Shown here piece by piece: positions 23,046 to 34,423 of a stretch of 47,236 nucleotides of DNA. The notes below the pieces were generated by a model. It did not search any database and was not told the DNA's origin. It worked only from the letters and a program-made list of their open reading frames with translations. Numbering within the stretch: the first letter of the stretch is position 1; each line of letters opens with the position of its first letter. This DNA comes from Saccoglossus kowalevskii (taxonomy: Eukaryota; Hemichordata; Enteropneusta; Harrimaniidae). The stretch is from NCBI RefSeq assembly GCF_000003605.2, contig NW_003138320.1, forward strand, positions 547,753-594,988, given 5' to 3'. The translations under genes and the position numbers were made by a program.

Positions 23046-23345
23046 TATCATTAAAATTGGTGGGCTGATTTTCTATTTGTCACACCGCATTTTATCAATA
23101 TCATTTCGATCGTAAATGCAAATGGCGATGTTTTGGTATGACAATGTACGTTATTCCGTGTCAAAAAAATCATTTATATACAAAATTGAAGCATTGTTTT
23201 ATACTGGTGTATCGAATAAAGTCAGTAGTTGTATAGTTGACTTAAATTATTATGAGCCTCAAAGAATCAGAAATATCACAGTTTTTTTCGATCGACCACG
23301 TTAACATGAACGACGCCAGTTTGACAAGATTTGTTAGCGATTGTG

Positions 23346-24409
23346 GCCTGGCTTTCAACTAAGTTATTCGGTTTTCTTCCAGCATCCAGTGCATAGCTCT
23401 TTTCTCTCATTCACCCTCTCCTATTTTTTCTTTTGAAGGACTTTGTTTGTGTTATATTTTAACGTTTGTTCATCCTTTACTAAAACCTTCATCTTTATCA
23501 GTGACAGTGGGTCAATATGTCAGATGATGTCAATGCAATAACACAATTTCTCATGGAAAACGTGATCATAACGTCCACTATGTATCAGATACAGTCATCT
23601 GGATATCTGGCATGTAGCATATATGGCCATAGTTACTTGCCCAAAAAAATAATAATTTTTGTTCAGTTACATGCTTTGAAGTTTCAAATAAAATGGAACA
23701 GTTTCTTTTTCAAGAGTGGTAAAACCGATCAACTTTTGCATGTAGCAACAAATCGTCTGGAGGAAAATAACATATATATCTGTGAGTAAATATATAGACA
23801 GTAACGGCTTTGAGGCTAATAAATACTACCCAGTAAAACCTAAGCGATCATTCGTCGTAGTCACCAATGACGGCATAATATTATCTTTATTTTGTAAACT
23901 GTCGCCATATGCCAGCCAGGTACGAGAACGGGCATGTTCGGTCAGTTTTGGTAAAAAGGTTACAAGTTTGGTATGGTTAAAATGTACGAGTTTACACATT
24001 AACCTTAATATGGTTTATGCATACACTACGGTTTAGACTGCCCCCTCATCATATCACGGCAGGCGAGTTTCTCAAAGCTTTTTAAGGGGTGGTGGTCGTA
24101 AAAAGCACAGATGAATAACTAAAACTATATATAAAAACGTAAATAAAAAAATAGAAATAGTGAACAATAATTAAAAGAATAACAGAAAATTAGAATCAGC
24201 GTGTTTAAATTATCACCGGACTTGATTGAATTATTTTGTCGTTTATTGGTAAAGATGTGACATTATTTTTAGATTCAATTATTGATTTCCAAAAATGACT
24301 CAATAAGCTGGATCTGTAATGTGATCGTTGAAGATGTCGGTGAACTTCAACAAAAGAAAAAAATATTGTATTAAAGGAAGGTGGCCATTTATCTAAGAGG
24401 GAGAAATGT
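23346..24409. other. Intergenic, two open frames without known domain
   Basis: Frames at 23517-23789 (90 codons) and 23782-24036 (84 codons) overlap by 8 nt on the + strand. Neither has a motif I recognise; the junction could be a frameshift in one decayed coding region. Low confidence that either is a gene. Confidence 0.25.
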
Positions 24410-26259
24410 TTTTATCGTGTGAGAATATTGAAGCTGTAGCACATATCAACAACCTCGTTGTTCGGAACAATATGGCAATGTGTGTTTTAACCGTCATTGG
24501 TGACTACGTCATGTGGTCGTTTTGCTCCGCTTAGGTGTTACAGGTAGTAATGAGTTGATAAAAAACAACAGTCTTGCAGCATGTTACACTTGTTACAACC
24601 CCAATTAGGTGAAAATACGTGTTTAATTCTGCCATATTTTCAAATAACACACCCCGGGTGTATCTGCAAGGTCGTAAATAAGGATGCCCTAGATGGAGGT
24701 GAATGTCCCAGTTAACTGAATAGATCATACACATTGAATGAACCTTGTGATAACCACCGCACACACATGCACTTCATCCCGCAGGTTTTTTAATTATACA
24801 TTCTTAAACATAAACATACCAACCCTCCGATTACATATTATTTAGATTCACTGTTCCATAAACGGTTATGTACCCAGGGCCACACTTCAATTGCCCTTGT
24901 TTAGCGAAGCAATAAATTTGACTTTTGAGTAAGTTTGAATAACCCCAAACATAATAATCGCTTATATACGTATACAAGTTTACTTTTCTATTGACAATGA
25001 ATGGTTATTCAGTGCATATTACTATTACGTCTAGACACTGTTCAGACACTCATGCCAACGCGTTGTGATTTACTGCAATGTTGATCAGTTTCCAGGTGAC
25101 TATCCGTTCAGCCAATCAATGAATGTATCTAATAGCAACGCAATAACATCAATAGGCATAACAAACTTATTTCTTCAACTATTTTTCCATTACAACCTTT
25201 GGAAGCAAACCAGCGTACTTGTGAAGAAAGACTCTACACCGAGGCAGGTCAGTACAATATTATATCATTTGATTAAATCTAAAAAAGTTTTATCATGATG
25301 ATAACTACATGACTTATATTCGCGCCTCAAATAATGTGGATCGACACTCACCTATTCTATGGCCATAGTATTTGCCACAGTGGGCGCGATGACAGAAGTA
25401 AAATAAAGGACAGTGGTCATTAAATCATAATTTATCTCCCCACACGTTTATAAACGCCACTAACTTTCCTAGCTAAGCTAATATATGATGTAACATTTTT
25501 TTTACTTTTATATCATTTTCTTTGCTTATTTTAAAGCAAATGAATGCAATATTGCATTGTTATTAAGTCTTTGTCAACATTTTTGAAAACAAAAATATGG
25601 AACTATTTGTTGCAATCTAATTTGCAATCCCGTTTGTAATACGTTATCCACAGTTGTAGGAGAGAACAGCCGTGCTGTTAATGAGATTGATCAATTCGCC
25701 AACCTCGAACAGCTTTGCAACATAACAGCTTTGCAGTTTTGCATAACTCGATCGATATGTAGATTTTGCGATATTGTCTACAATTTATAACAAAATGTGT
25801 ATTGTATATTATTATCTTCCACATTGTTAAATTGTCGATTTTACAACGAACCTCTCTCGTGAAAATGAGGGTATACAGGAGCGTCAGCTAGACAGTTTGG
25901 ATAGCAAATTTCGAACAAACACCGCTGACAACTTTGCTAAGGATATTTTTCTAGGGAGATTTGTAGGAAAATTGGCGCTTTTCTTGATCAGTTCATTTCA
26001 GCGTGTGTTGTAATGCAGTAATATACATGTAGTTTAAAGCATACCAGTTTAGATTCACTGTTCCATAGATAGTTATGTACTACCGGTCACACTCCAAGTG
26101 AAGAAATCAATTTGATAGACTTTTATAGTTTGTATTTGGGAACATTTAGCAATTCCTCAGTTTTAATATTTAAATTTGAATATATAAATCATCAATTGCC
26201 AAAGTCTATTTTTTAATGATTAATTATTAGGGTTGCAGCTTGCTACACGAATATACATC
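24410..26259 (+). repeat. Upstream part of segmental duplication around LU copy 4 (partner 9355-11361)
   Basis: See 9355-11361 for matching segments. Relative to that partner it has several deletions and one clear gain, the 119-bp block at 25302-25420. It contains the putative 5' regulatory sequence of copy 4. Confidence 0.8.
25302..25420 (+). repeat. 119-bp block duplicated from the 3' flank (28022-28140)
   Basis: Near-identical (about four differences) to 28022-28140, from aactacatgacttat to ggacagtggtcat. The copy 3 flank lacks it at the matching point (after 10490), where ttatcacgattc runs straight into the sequence before tctccccac. A diverged version lies in the 3' flank of copy 1, so the 3' position is ancestral and this one is derived. 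Confidence 0.85.
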
Positions 26260-27901
26260 ATGCGTTACTTGCTGACCATTGTTTTCGGTATGTATTTTAT
26301 TTTAACTTTAAATTTAACACCTCCCCTCTGATGAGATTTGACAGCCAATAATAGTCATTTTTTTAAAACACGAGTTTTGATTGGTTGACACTTGAATGCG
26401 ATAGATGGGTCAGATGTTGTTAGAGGTATATACAGCGAAACAATGGAGCAGAGATCATGTTTTTTTAAAGCGAAAAAATCCTACATAAGATTTTAATTTG
26501 GACAGAAAACAAATCAATACTAATTGTGGTCAGATTCGACACAGCTCCATATTCCAATATTCTATGACTAGAACATTTAATTACAAATATATTTGTACTT
26601 TTCAATTAATATTCACAAAAGTGAGGAGATGGTGTTCATTAAAAATAATACAAGCGGCGCCTTCCTTCATTTAAAACATTTGACCCATGAATTACCATTC
26701 TATCATGCACCGATACACTGCTGCGTTTGCTTAAAATGTAATGGTGTCAATAGTTGTGTGATCTATTCAACCTATAATTATTACACAATAGAGGTAATTA
26801 AAATCTACTTCAAACTAAAAGAGATTATACCACAGTCGCAGGGCAGAATCATTGTGTAGCTTTGTATGAAAGGTATGTTATCAGTTAATTAACCACAAAC
26901 ACTGCATTAATTTATTTAAAAACAATTATTTATTTTTTTTAAATACGATAGGATAAATAAATAAATCATTATTTATTATTAAATTATAAATTATTATAAA
27001 TAACCCTTTTTTGAATACTTCTGTTTTCATAGTTGTATTTTTCACAAGTTGTGTGAATTCAAGGAAATGCTACCAGTGTGAATCATCGTATGAAGCCATT
27101 GACGAGTCTTGTATTGCAGGCACTAACCTCACAGATGTGGAATGCGAGGGTAATGAACTATGCACCGTAAGTGTATTTTGTACTTTGTGTATGTACACGC
27201 TTCCCATTTAACCCATTTTATTAGCCGTCTAGTTATTTAAACGAAACACTTATTCTTTTCGAGTGTTTCATACAGGAAACACTATGATTGTATTGTGGAC
27301 GCATATTGGGAAGACTATTCATGATATTTGAAGTCAAATATCAGAATTCTATTCTGTAATTTGCAATTGCACATATACTATTGTGCCAGTCACCATTAGA
27401 ATTAATTATATTTAAAATTATTTGCTGTCACTTTCCTTAGATAACTTATTGGAAGACTGGAGATTCATATACAAGTTTCGACAGGAGATGCGTTGACCCC
27501 AATAATTGCTTCGTTGGCTGTGCTACATCATTTATTAGTGATGGTGAGTGCAGATATTATGGGTACCTTGTATCAACTGGATATGTGCGTAAAAAATTCA
27601 TATTCCAAAACGTTTTTTTAAAAATACAAGTTAAATGTATTCCCTATATCAAAATATCTTCTCCTGTTATATATGCGTTACATGATTCAAATTTCAAAGA
27701 AGATGTTCTGCGTTCGATCTCAACATTGTATAAAGAAATCTTCGTATTTTTGTAATATTTTATGTTTTCATTCACCCTTCAGACATTGAAACATGTTCTT
27801 CGTGTTGTGACACTCACCTCTGCAATGGTAGTAGCAATTTATTTGGGAACACTTTCCTGATGTCTGTTGTATTTGCACCTGCTCTATATTTGATTTTTTG
27901 A
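26260..27901 (+). CDS. Ly-6/uPAR (LU) three-finger, GPI-type protein, copy 4 (intact, 127 aa)
   Basis: Four coding exons, 26260-26287, 27033-27166, 27441-27543 and 27783-27901, sum to 384 nt without a stop. Donors are gtatgt, gtaagt and gtgagt; acceptors are ttttcatag, tttccttag and cccttcag. The product starts with signal peptide MRYLLTIVFVVFFTSCVNS, then RKCYQC. Further cysteines lie in ESC, VEC, ELC (exon 2), RRC, NNC, VGC (exon 3) and ETCSSCCDTHLCN (exon 4), the last being the LU signature. There are 12 cysteines in the mature domain. After the final CNGSSN a hydrophobic tail (FLMSVVFAPALYLIF) fits GPI attachment. The family acts at the cell surface or as secreted ligands; nothing in the sequence shows the partner. 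It is the sister copy of pseudogene copy 3 over exons 1-2, but differs at five positions in the last 75 coding bases, where copies 1 and 3 are identical. Confidence 0.92.
26593..26859 (+). other. Open frame in intron 1 of LU copy 4
   Basis: Counterpart of 11760-11945, 88 codons with IKNNTSGAFLHLKHLTHELP then IHCCVCLKCNGVNSCVIY. It is openly readable in both duplicates, with several amino-acid changes. It is not in the mature LU reading frame as I assemble it. Confidence 0.2.
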
Positions 27902-28555
27902 AACACGGATTCGAAGACATTCGTGCTTCACGCTTTTTTATATTAATGCATAATTTACTTTAGACGTGCATGGCAGCTGATACCACGCTTAGATCAAGAT
28001 GGGACCACGCTGAGACCTAGGTAACTACATGACTTATTTTCGCGCCTCAAATAATGTGGATTGACACTCACCTGTTCTATGGCCATAGTATTTGCCACAG
28101 TGGGCGCGATGACAGGAGTAAATTAAAGGACAGTGGTCATCGCGCCGCGCATGTGAGACATTTGTGTTGATAGACATTGATTTCCCCCACAATTCAATGC
28201 GCTATGTAATGGACATTTGAAGTACGAATTGTGACCTGGGGCGACCTGCACTAAGTACCGTCGATGAATCTTCGATACATTCCAAACACCAAACAAATTA
28301 CCTTGTAGTTAAAGCTTAGTAACGTTTCAATTTGAACTCGTAGGTGAACAGTCGCCATCTTTGTTCATATGAGACCCACATCTCGCACATGCATAGGGCG
28401 ATGACCACCGATCTTTAAACAGTATTTGAAGAAAAACAAGTCGCGTGGGCGGCCGTTTGCGTATAATGTCACTCTGAGCAGTAGCATTCTTTGCGAGAGC
28501 TTTGTGCTGTGATTCTTATGACATAAGTACAAATGTACTAATACACCTCAATGCG
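27902..28555. other. 3' flank of LU copy 4
   Basis: Matches the 3' flanks of copies 1 and 3 at cgaagacattcgtgcttcacgc and tagacgtgcatggc, and contains the 119-bp block 28022-28140. No further gene seen. Confidence 0.5.
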
Positions 28556-28925
28556 TAATAATGCACATTATTATACATCTGTCACCCTAACGTCATAAGT
28601 TACAGCGTGCCGTAATTTTGCGGTATTTTACGGGGTATTTTCATCCTACCATAATAGGAAATGCGAATTCCAAATAATACAAAACAAACATGGCTGCCAC
28701 CAGGACTCCATACACAAAAGTTCGCTGATTCTGTTCTAAACATTTTGGATTTCGTCATTCCCATGATATATCATTGAAAATAAAGATGTATATTAATAAG
28801 GTTATTACGAGGATACCTCAAAGTATGCACGAAGACAGTACAGCGGGAGTATCAACTGACGCGCAGCGGAGGTCGATGTGACGGCGTACTGTCTGAGTGG
28901 ATACTTTGAGGTATAGTAGTATAAA
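28556..28925 (+). mobile_element. Composite MITE / foldback element (partner, inverted, 43150-43495)
   Basis: Left part 28556-28800 has inverted ends containing attatacatct (right end agatgtatattaat). The right part 28800-28925 folds back: tacctcaaagtatgcacgaa, gacagtac ... gtactgtct, tggatactttgaggta. The same two parts occur together and inverted at 43150-43495. The 3' flank of copy 1 has uninterrupted sequence at the matching place (about 2000-2025), so this is an insertion. No coding capacity. Confidence 0.75.
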
Positions 28926-28955
28926 GTATAGTATAAAGTTATTGTACACCAGTTT

Positions 28956-30030
28956 ATTCGATAATAATGTTACAAGTATACTTTCATTTATACTCCACTG
29001 GGTAATAAAGTGTGACTGTCATTAAATATTACGAATGCATGTTCATGTATACTCTGCTGTGTAATAAAGTATGACTTTCAATAAATGTTACGAATGCCTG
29101 TTCATTTATACTCTGCTGTTTAATAAAGTATGATTGTCATTCAATGTTACGAATATCTGTTCATTTATACTCTTCTGTGTAATAAAGTATGATTGTCATT
29201 CAATGTTACGAATGTCTGTTCATTTATACTCTGCAGTGTAATGAAGTATGACTTTCAATAAATGTTACGAATGTCTGTTCATTTATACTCTGCTGTGTAA
29301 TAAAGTATGATTGTCATTCAATGTTACGAATGTCTGTTCATGTATACTCTTCTGTGTAATGAAGTATGACTGCCATTAAATGTTACGAATGTACGTTCAT
29401 TTATATGCCGCTTGGTAATGGAGTATGACTGTTGTTAAATGTTATGAATGCCTGTTCATTTATACTCTGTTGTGTAATAAAGTATAATTATACTCTGTTG
29501 TGTAATAAAGTATAATTGTCATTCAATGTTACGAATGTCTGTTCATTTATACTCTTCTGTGTAATAAAGTATGATTATCATTCAATGTTACGAATGTCTG
29601 TTCATTTATACTCTGCTGTGTAATAAANNNNNNNNNNNNNNNNNNNNNNNNNNNNNNNNNNNNNNNNNNNNNNNNNNNNNNNNNNNNNNNNNNNNNNNNN
29701 NNNNNNNNNNNNNNNNNNNNNNNNNNNNNNNNNNNNNNNNNNNNNNNNNNNNNNNNNNNNNNNNNNNNNNNNNNNNNNNNNNNNNNNNNNNNNNNNNNNN
29801 NNNNNNNNNNNNNNNNNNNNNNNNNNNNNNNNNNNNNNNNNNNNNNNNNNNNNNNNNNNNNNNGTATAATTGTCATTCAATGTTACGAATGTCTGTTCAT
29901 TTATACTCTGCTGTGTAATGAAGTATGACTGTCATTAATGTTACGAATGTACGTTCATTTATATGCTGCTTGGTAATGGAGTATGACTGTTGTTAAATGT
30001 TATGAATGTACGTTCATTTGTACTCCTTTG
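28956..30030 (+). repeat. 59-bp minisatellite 3' of LU copy 4, about 18 units including a gap
   Basis: Unit of 59 bp (for example ttcatttata recurs at 29101, 29160 and 29219). Most units are close to gtaataaagtatgattgtca, ttcaatgttacgaatgtctg, ttcatttatactctgctgt. The gap 29628-29863 (236 N) lies inside the array, so its true length is unknown. Confidence 0.95.
29628..29863. other. Assembly gap (236 N)
   Basis: A run of N inside the 59-bp array; almost certainly collapsed repeat units. Confidence 0.99.
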
Positions 30031-30269
30031 TTGTGAAATATGAAAATGGTAAATGTGTTATTTCTTACGGAGGTCCTGTTTTTGAATACAGTGAATTATT
30101 TTATCAGAAGCAAACAGTTACATTACAAATTCTAACACCTAGTCAACTATAGTGAACTTTAAATATGCAGATGAGTGTTAATCGCTAATCGAGGCAACTG
30201 CCACCTCTAATAATGTTCTATAGAACATAGCAATGTTGCAAAGAACGTTGATAGAGGTGGAAATGTACT

Positions 30270-31262
30270 GGTGGGGAATCACCCTACTGTCAAGTAATAT
30301 CCTGACAAATATCACCGTGAAGAGAATATCAGAAGCAGTGGGCCGGAAATTCGGGAAAGAACAAGCAGGATTTTGAATACGAAACCAGACAAGATCTTCG
30401 CCTTACGAAACATCATTGGGAAGTGCACAGAGTGGCAGAGACAGTTGTACAACTTTGTGGATTTTGAAAAGGCACATTCTCACGGCATACGGAATGCAAC
30501 AGCAGATTGTATATAAGTTGGAAATAGTGAATCAAGCTTTGAAGTGAAGACAGGGATGCTGTATGTTGGCGATGCTCTTCAACATAGCAATCGCCTGGGT
30601 AATGAGATGAACGACAGGTGGACCTTCTTCTGAACCCTTGAAGGCCGACTTCGTTGATGATCTAGCATTGGTCTTGCATGTGCACCAATACATGCAGAAG
30701 AAGATGACACGGCTCAGTATATTTGCATAGCAAGTAGGCCTGACGATCACCCAGAGGAAAGCTGAGGTGATGTTACTCAACGTTAAGAACCCCTCACAGC
30801 GACATCAAAACCGCCCAGCAAAGGACGAAATGCCCTCAAAATGCTGAACAGTGTGTAGAAGTTATTTCAGTACAGCATCAAAACCAAACTAAGATGTACC
30901 AGCGCTGCATACTTTCCAGTCTGTTTTACGAATGGGAATGCTGGATGATGACGGAAGGTGACATCAACAAACGAACCCAAAAAACCCTGCAATCATCAAC
31001 TCCTCGCTTGCTGCAAACAGGAGAACATTGAAACCATCATCAGGCGAAGGCCGTGGAGATGGCTTGAATTAGACACCAAAAGGGAGATGTAAGCGGGGAC
31101 GACCCAAGAATACCTTGGGATGCACTATGGAAGCGGAGATGAGGACCTTTAAACACACCTTGGGAAGCATATAGAAGCTACCCCGGGACAGGCAAGAGTT
31201 GCGAACCCTTGTTGATGCTCTACATGCCATTGTCGGTACCCGTAATAAACAAAGCGTGAACT
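30270..31262 (+). mobile_element. Decayed LINE (non-LTR) reverse transcriptase fragment
   Basis: The + strand in shifting frames shows the order of a non-LTR reverse transcriptase: an EEQAGF-like piece (30355-30375), an N/LYNFVDFEKAH-like segment (about 30445-30480), a FEVKTG..GC...LFNIAI-like segment (30540-30595), the catalytic FVDD followed by LALVLHVHQYMQ (30650-30690), then a QVGLTIT-K-EVMLLN-like segment and a C-terminal basic region ending DRQELRTLVDALHA before TAG at about 31262. Frameshifts and in-frame stops make it inactive. It lacks the endonuclease domain and 5' region. The clade cannot be fixed by eye. Confidence 0.82.
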
Positions 31263-31682
31263 AGCCTGCCACTGACATAATCGAACAACATATCACTCGC
31301 AAAGAGTATATTGTTACTAGTATATTCATTATTATCCGTACCATTTGTCATCTTTGATGTAGAAGTTTGATTTTAGTGTGACTACATCACCATGACGATA
31401 GAATGTATGAACATGAAAGCTTATAAGGATGCAAATTATATCACGCACCGCTGCACTGTTAATGCATTGTTGGTGCTACCTTTGATTACAATATAATTGT
31501 GTCAGCAGCTCTGTGACCCACTAATGATGTCTCGTACATATATGAAAAGTCATATAGTAAGTAAATAGAATAGTTACATCAAAACACTAGTCCCTTGGCA
31601 CAATACAAGTTGTTAATGTTACTCAGCAACGTCACTATGTGTTCTAGGTTTGAATACTAGTTGCTTTTTTATACTAAACAAA
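31263..31682. other. Intergenic between LINE and gypsy remnants
   Basis: No gene. 31405-31520 shows weak similarity to the intron-1 open frame of the LU genes (tatatcacgcaccgctgcac versus tatcatgcaccgatgcactg), perhaps another intron fragment. Confidence 0.3.
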
Positions 31683-31889
31683 TCATATAAACGTGTGATT
31701 GTACCATCTATCAGTTTTAATCGCCACGTTTACGGCTTGCAGTGTAGGATCAGATTTCGTTTCTTCTTTGATTTCGTCCAAGGTTAGCGCCGTGGGTGCT
31801 GCATGACCAGCGATAAAGTTGATATATTCTTCAGTGACTTTCTCTTGTCTCTTGTTTGGCGTGCCTTTTGTGTTCGAGTGTCTCGACAT
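31683..31889 (-). pseudogene. gypsy pol: RNase H-integrase linker, truncated
   Basis: Reads MSRHSNTKGTPNKRQEKVTE, then a segment with LDEIKEETKSDPTLQ, the conserved pre-integrase linker of Ty3/gypsy polyproteins in which a xADxLSRH-like motif precedes a 'ATKxDPxLQ' helix. The HHCC zinc finger and DDE core that should follow are missing because the element is cut here. Confidence 0.75.
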
Positions 31890-32062
31890 GTAATCAGCTG
31901 GGTTGTCTTTTCCCGGCCTATATACGATCTTTAATCAATTGTCTTGTAGCCGGAGAGCACATCTCTCGATTGTGGCTGGAGGTTTAGCATTTGGATTGTT
32001 GTAGAGGTTTGTGATAAGTTACTATGGTTACATGTTTGCCATATACGTATAAATGATAATGC

Positions 32063-32257
32063 TCACAACCCCATACAACAGCTAAAGCGTTCTGTCTGAA
32101 AATATCTCTGTTCGACTAGAGTAAGTGATCTGCTCGTGTAACTCAGAACTCGTGGTGCGTCTTCATCACCATTTTTCTGAGTGAGTATTGCTCCTAGACC
32201 AACAGGACTTGCGTCTACTACAATTTCAGTGTCTTTATTCGGATCAAAGTATTCCAT
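32063..32257 (-). pseudogene. gypsy pol: RNase H domain fragment
   Basis: Starts in FDPNKDTEIVVDASPVGLGA, containing the first catalytic Asp region (VDAS), followed by ILTQ and a region LSYTSRSLTLVEQRY with the Glu typical of the second active-site element. The frame then breaks at a stop near 32063. Confidence 0.85.
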
Positions 32258-32586
32258 GAATGAATTGCATGTTAATCGATCTTTGATCGTGTCTAGCGCA
32301 TTGCGATGAGTGCTCGACCATTCCCATACCGCGTCTTTTACGGTTAATAAACGAAGAGTTGCGTACTAATCCCTAGGTCGTGTATGAATCGTGAGAAATA
32401 TGTTACCACACAGAGTAAACTTCTTACCTCAGTTGCGTTTGTCTGGGCTTTGGCATTCTTGACAGCCGCGACTATCTCTGGGTCTGGTGACATTCCTTCC
32501 TTTGAAAATCGATGACCATAGAATATGAGATTTGATTTGTTGGATTCACATTTTCGTTTGTTTAGAGTAAGTTTTCTTTCATGTAG

Positions 32587-33160
32587 TCATTGGAATACAG
32601 CTCTCAGACTGTTTTGATGGTCTTCCTGCATTTTGTCGTGTATGAGTATATCATCACTGATGTTCTTTGCATCTGGTATACCTTTGATTGCTTGTCTAAT
32701 CACGTTTTGGAATATTTCTGATGCTGATGATATTCTAAAATTGAGTCGCTTATAACAGCGTAGACCAACGTGTGTACTAAACGTAGTAATGAACCTTGAT
32801 GCCGGTGTTAGCTTGAGTTGATGATAACCTTGATTCAGATCAAGTTTGGAAAACACTGTGGAGTTGTTCAGATCTTGAATGATTTCATCGGTCATCAGCA
32901 TGATGTGTCACTCACGTTTGACGGCTTCGTTTGCACATCTTATGTCAATACATATATCGTCTGGATTCTTTGGTTTAGGAATGACAACAATTGGCAATAT
33001 CCATGGTGTTGCTTCATCGACTTTTTCGATTATGTCAGCGGCTTCCATTTCTGCAATACTCTTTTTCGACTTTTTCACGAATATGAAACGGTATGGGATG
33101 GTGCGGTTGGGTTACGGGCTGAACAGTCTCGTCGATGTGTAGCTTTAACTGGAAATCTGT
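32587..33160 (-). pseudogene. gypsy pol: reverse transcriptase, frameshifted
   Basis: The longest open part (32901-32587) holds the fingers-palm motif VFSKLDLNQGYHQLKL with the first catalytic Asp, a TTFSTHVGL segment, and the region around NISDDILIHDK that contains the DD pair (the usual aromatic before x-DD is Ile here). Upstream 32905-33060 is conserved in pattern but broken by stops and frameshifts. The open frames on the opposite strand are shadows. Confidence 0.88.
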
Positions 33161-33664
33161 AATTTTGCCTAGGCCTGTGAATAAATCATTGTATTCGCTC
33201 ACTAGCTTGTCAGTTTCGGACTGTCCCCTGACTTGTTTAATTAGTCCCAAATCTTCTGCTGTCTGAAAACTTAGTAGCGATTTCCCGAAATTAGCATTGC
33301 ACTTGACGACATGAATTAATATATTCGATAGCGATTTTCTTCCAGTATTCGTTTTACATATGATGTATGTCCGGAATTCACCTAGGGTTTTGATTGGATA
33401 TTGACTCTTGTATGGAAATACTTTTGTATGAGTCTGTTTCAACTTGACTTTCCCGTTTAGCTTTTCAAAGTTGCTTTCATCCATTATGTTGATCGCTGCA
33501 CCAGAATCAATCAAGAAATTAATTTTCTTACCGTGAATTGTGATGTCAGCTGTTGGAAACTTTGCCTTGGTTGCGTGAATAGTTTCTGTGCTTATACCGA
33601 ATACGTATGTTGCTTGGTCGGTGTCTTGGCTGGACTCACTACCCGAATCTGTGTCAGCGTCCAC
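33035..33664 (-). pseudogene. gypsy pol: aspartic protease and N-terminal RT region
   Basis: A 209-codon frame on the - strand. Around residues 48-60 it contains INFLIDSGAAINIMD, the retropepsin active-site motif D-S-G preceded by hydrophobic strands. Later it has the RT lead-in (VQPVTQPHHPIPFHIREKVE). The frame ends in a frameshift near 33040. The protease itself looks uninterrupted. Confidence 0.85.
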
Positions 33665-34393
33665 TCGCCTTATCGATCGTTTTGGTTTGCGATCTCTTTC
33701 ATTGTTTAGTTTGGATCTGCAAACTTTGGGAAAATGTCAATCTTTTCCGCATGATTTACATTTTTTGCCTTTTGCCGGACACGGATAATCACCCCCACAA
33801 AAGTAGCATGATCGAGAGGTTGATCACAATTCATTAACGGCCCCCTGTTTTGGTTTTCCACGTTTATTGTGTATTGTGCCTCGGCTAACTGTGTTGACTG
33901 TTGACGCATGCAGGTTGCCTTCGATGTCCACAGACTGAGACTCGGAGACTTCCATCGTTCTGGCAAAGTTTAACAAGTCTTCTAGCTTCATGTCTTCTCT
34001 CAATGTTCGGTGTCTTAGTTTTTGCGATGTACAGTGTTCAATGATTTGTGTGCAACTTCTTCGTCTGGGTTGGCATAATTGCAGTTTGCCACATGAAGTT
34101 GTAACCGTGCTTTGCTTGATAACACACGTGTTTCTTGTACGCTTTCGTTCGTTTTGGAGCAAAACGTTTGTTGAGAGCTTCGATGAGTTTTTTGACATCG
34201 TCTTCTTCGCCGGTGTCTGGGAGTGCTTTGATTTCACGTCGTGCTTCTTTCCCCGCGTAGTGGATATATAGAGCTCATTGTCTCTTAGTAATCGTGATGT
34301 CACACGCGACCATGAGGATTTGAAATCCTTCCAACCATTTCTCCTACCTTTTCCCTCAGGTACTTGGTTCTTTGTGGACTTGGAATGGTTCAT
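33665..34393 (-). pseudogene. gypsy gag with CCHC zinc knuckle, frameshifted
   Basis: Starts at 34393 (MNHSKSTKNQVPEGKGRRNG), a plausible gag start 50 bp from the LTR. The largest frame runs to 33824, but parts of it are out of the original gag frame. Near 33810-33720 a nucleocapsid region with CYFCGG and CKSCGKD-stop-HFPKVC shows a CCHC knuckle carrying an in-frame TGA. Confidence 0.7.
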
Positions 34394-34423
34394 AGTGAGG
34401 GATGCTTTCGGACGTCATGAGTT

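Larger units (their letters stand above)
20288..23345 (+). mobile_element. Old repeat, copy A, interrupted by a TA-flanked element
   Basis: Starts with cacagtccctctattcccgg and shares cgcgttgcgggta with 41139-41210. Its body (20440-20682 continued by 23048-23345) matches, in reverse orientation, the uninterrupted interval 41465-42055: for example gtataaggtcatattttagc, cagcagcgacaca, gaaatgaactctattttatt, then aaaattggtgggctg, tttcgatcgtaaatgcaaat and gatcgaccacgttaacatga. The two halves are separated here by the insertion 20683-23045. Family and coding content unknown; the right end beyond 23345 is not identified. Confidence 0.7.

Noticed and set aside
29547-29918. Open frames of 92-115 codons across the second gap
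   Set aside because: Unknown bases plus 59-bp satellite; no evidence of coding.
30532-30780. - strand 82-codon frame in the LINE remnant
   Set aside because: Antisense shadow of the reverse transcriptase catalytic region on the + strand.
33588-34271. + strand frames of 66-93 codons within the retrotransposon
   Set aside because: Shadows of the gag/protease region that reads on the - strand.
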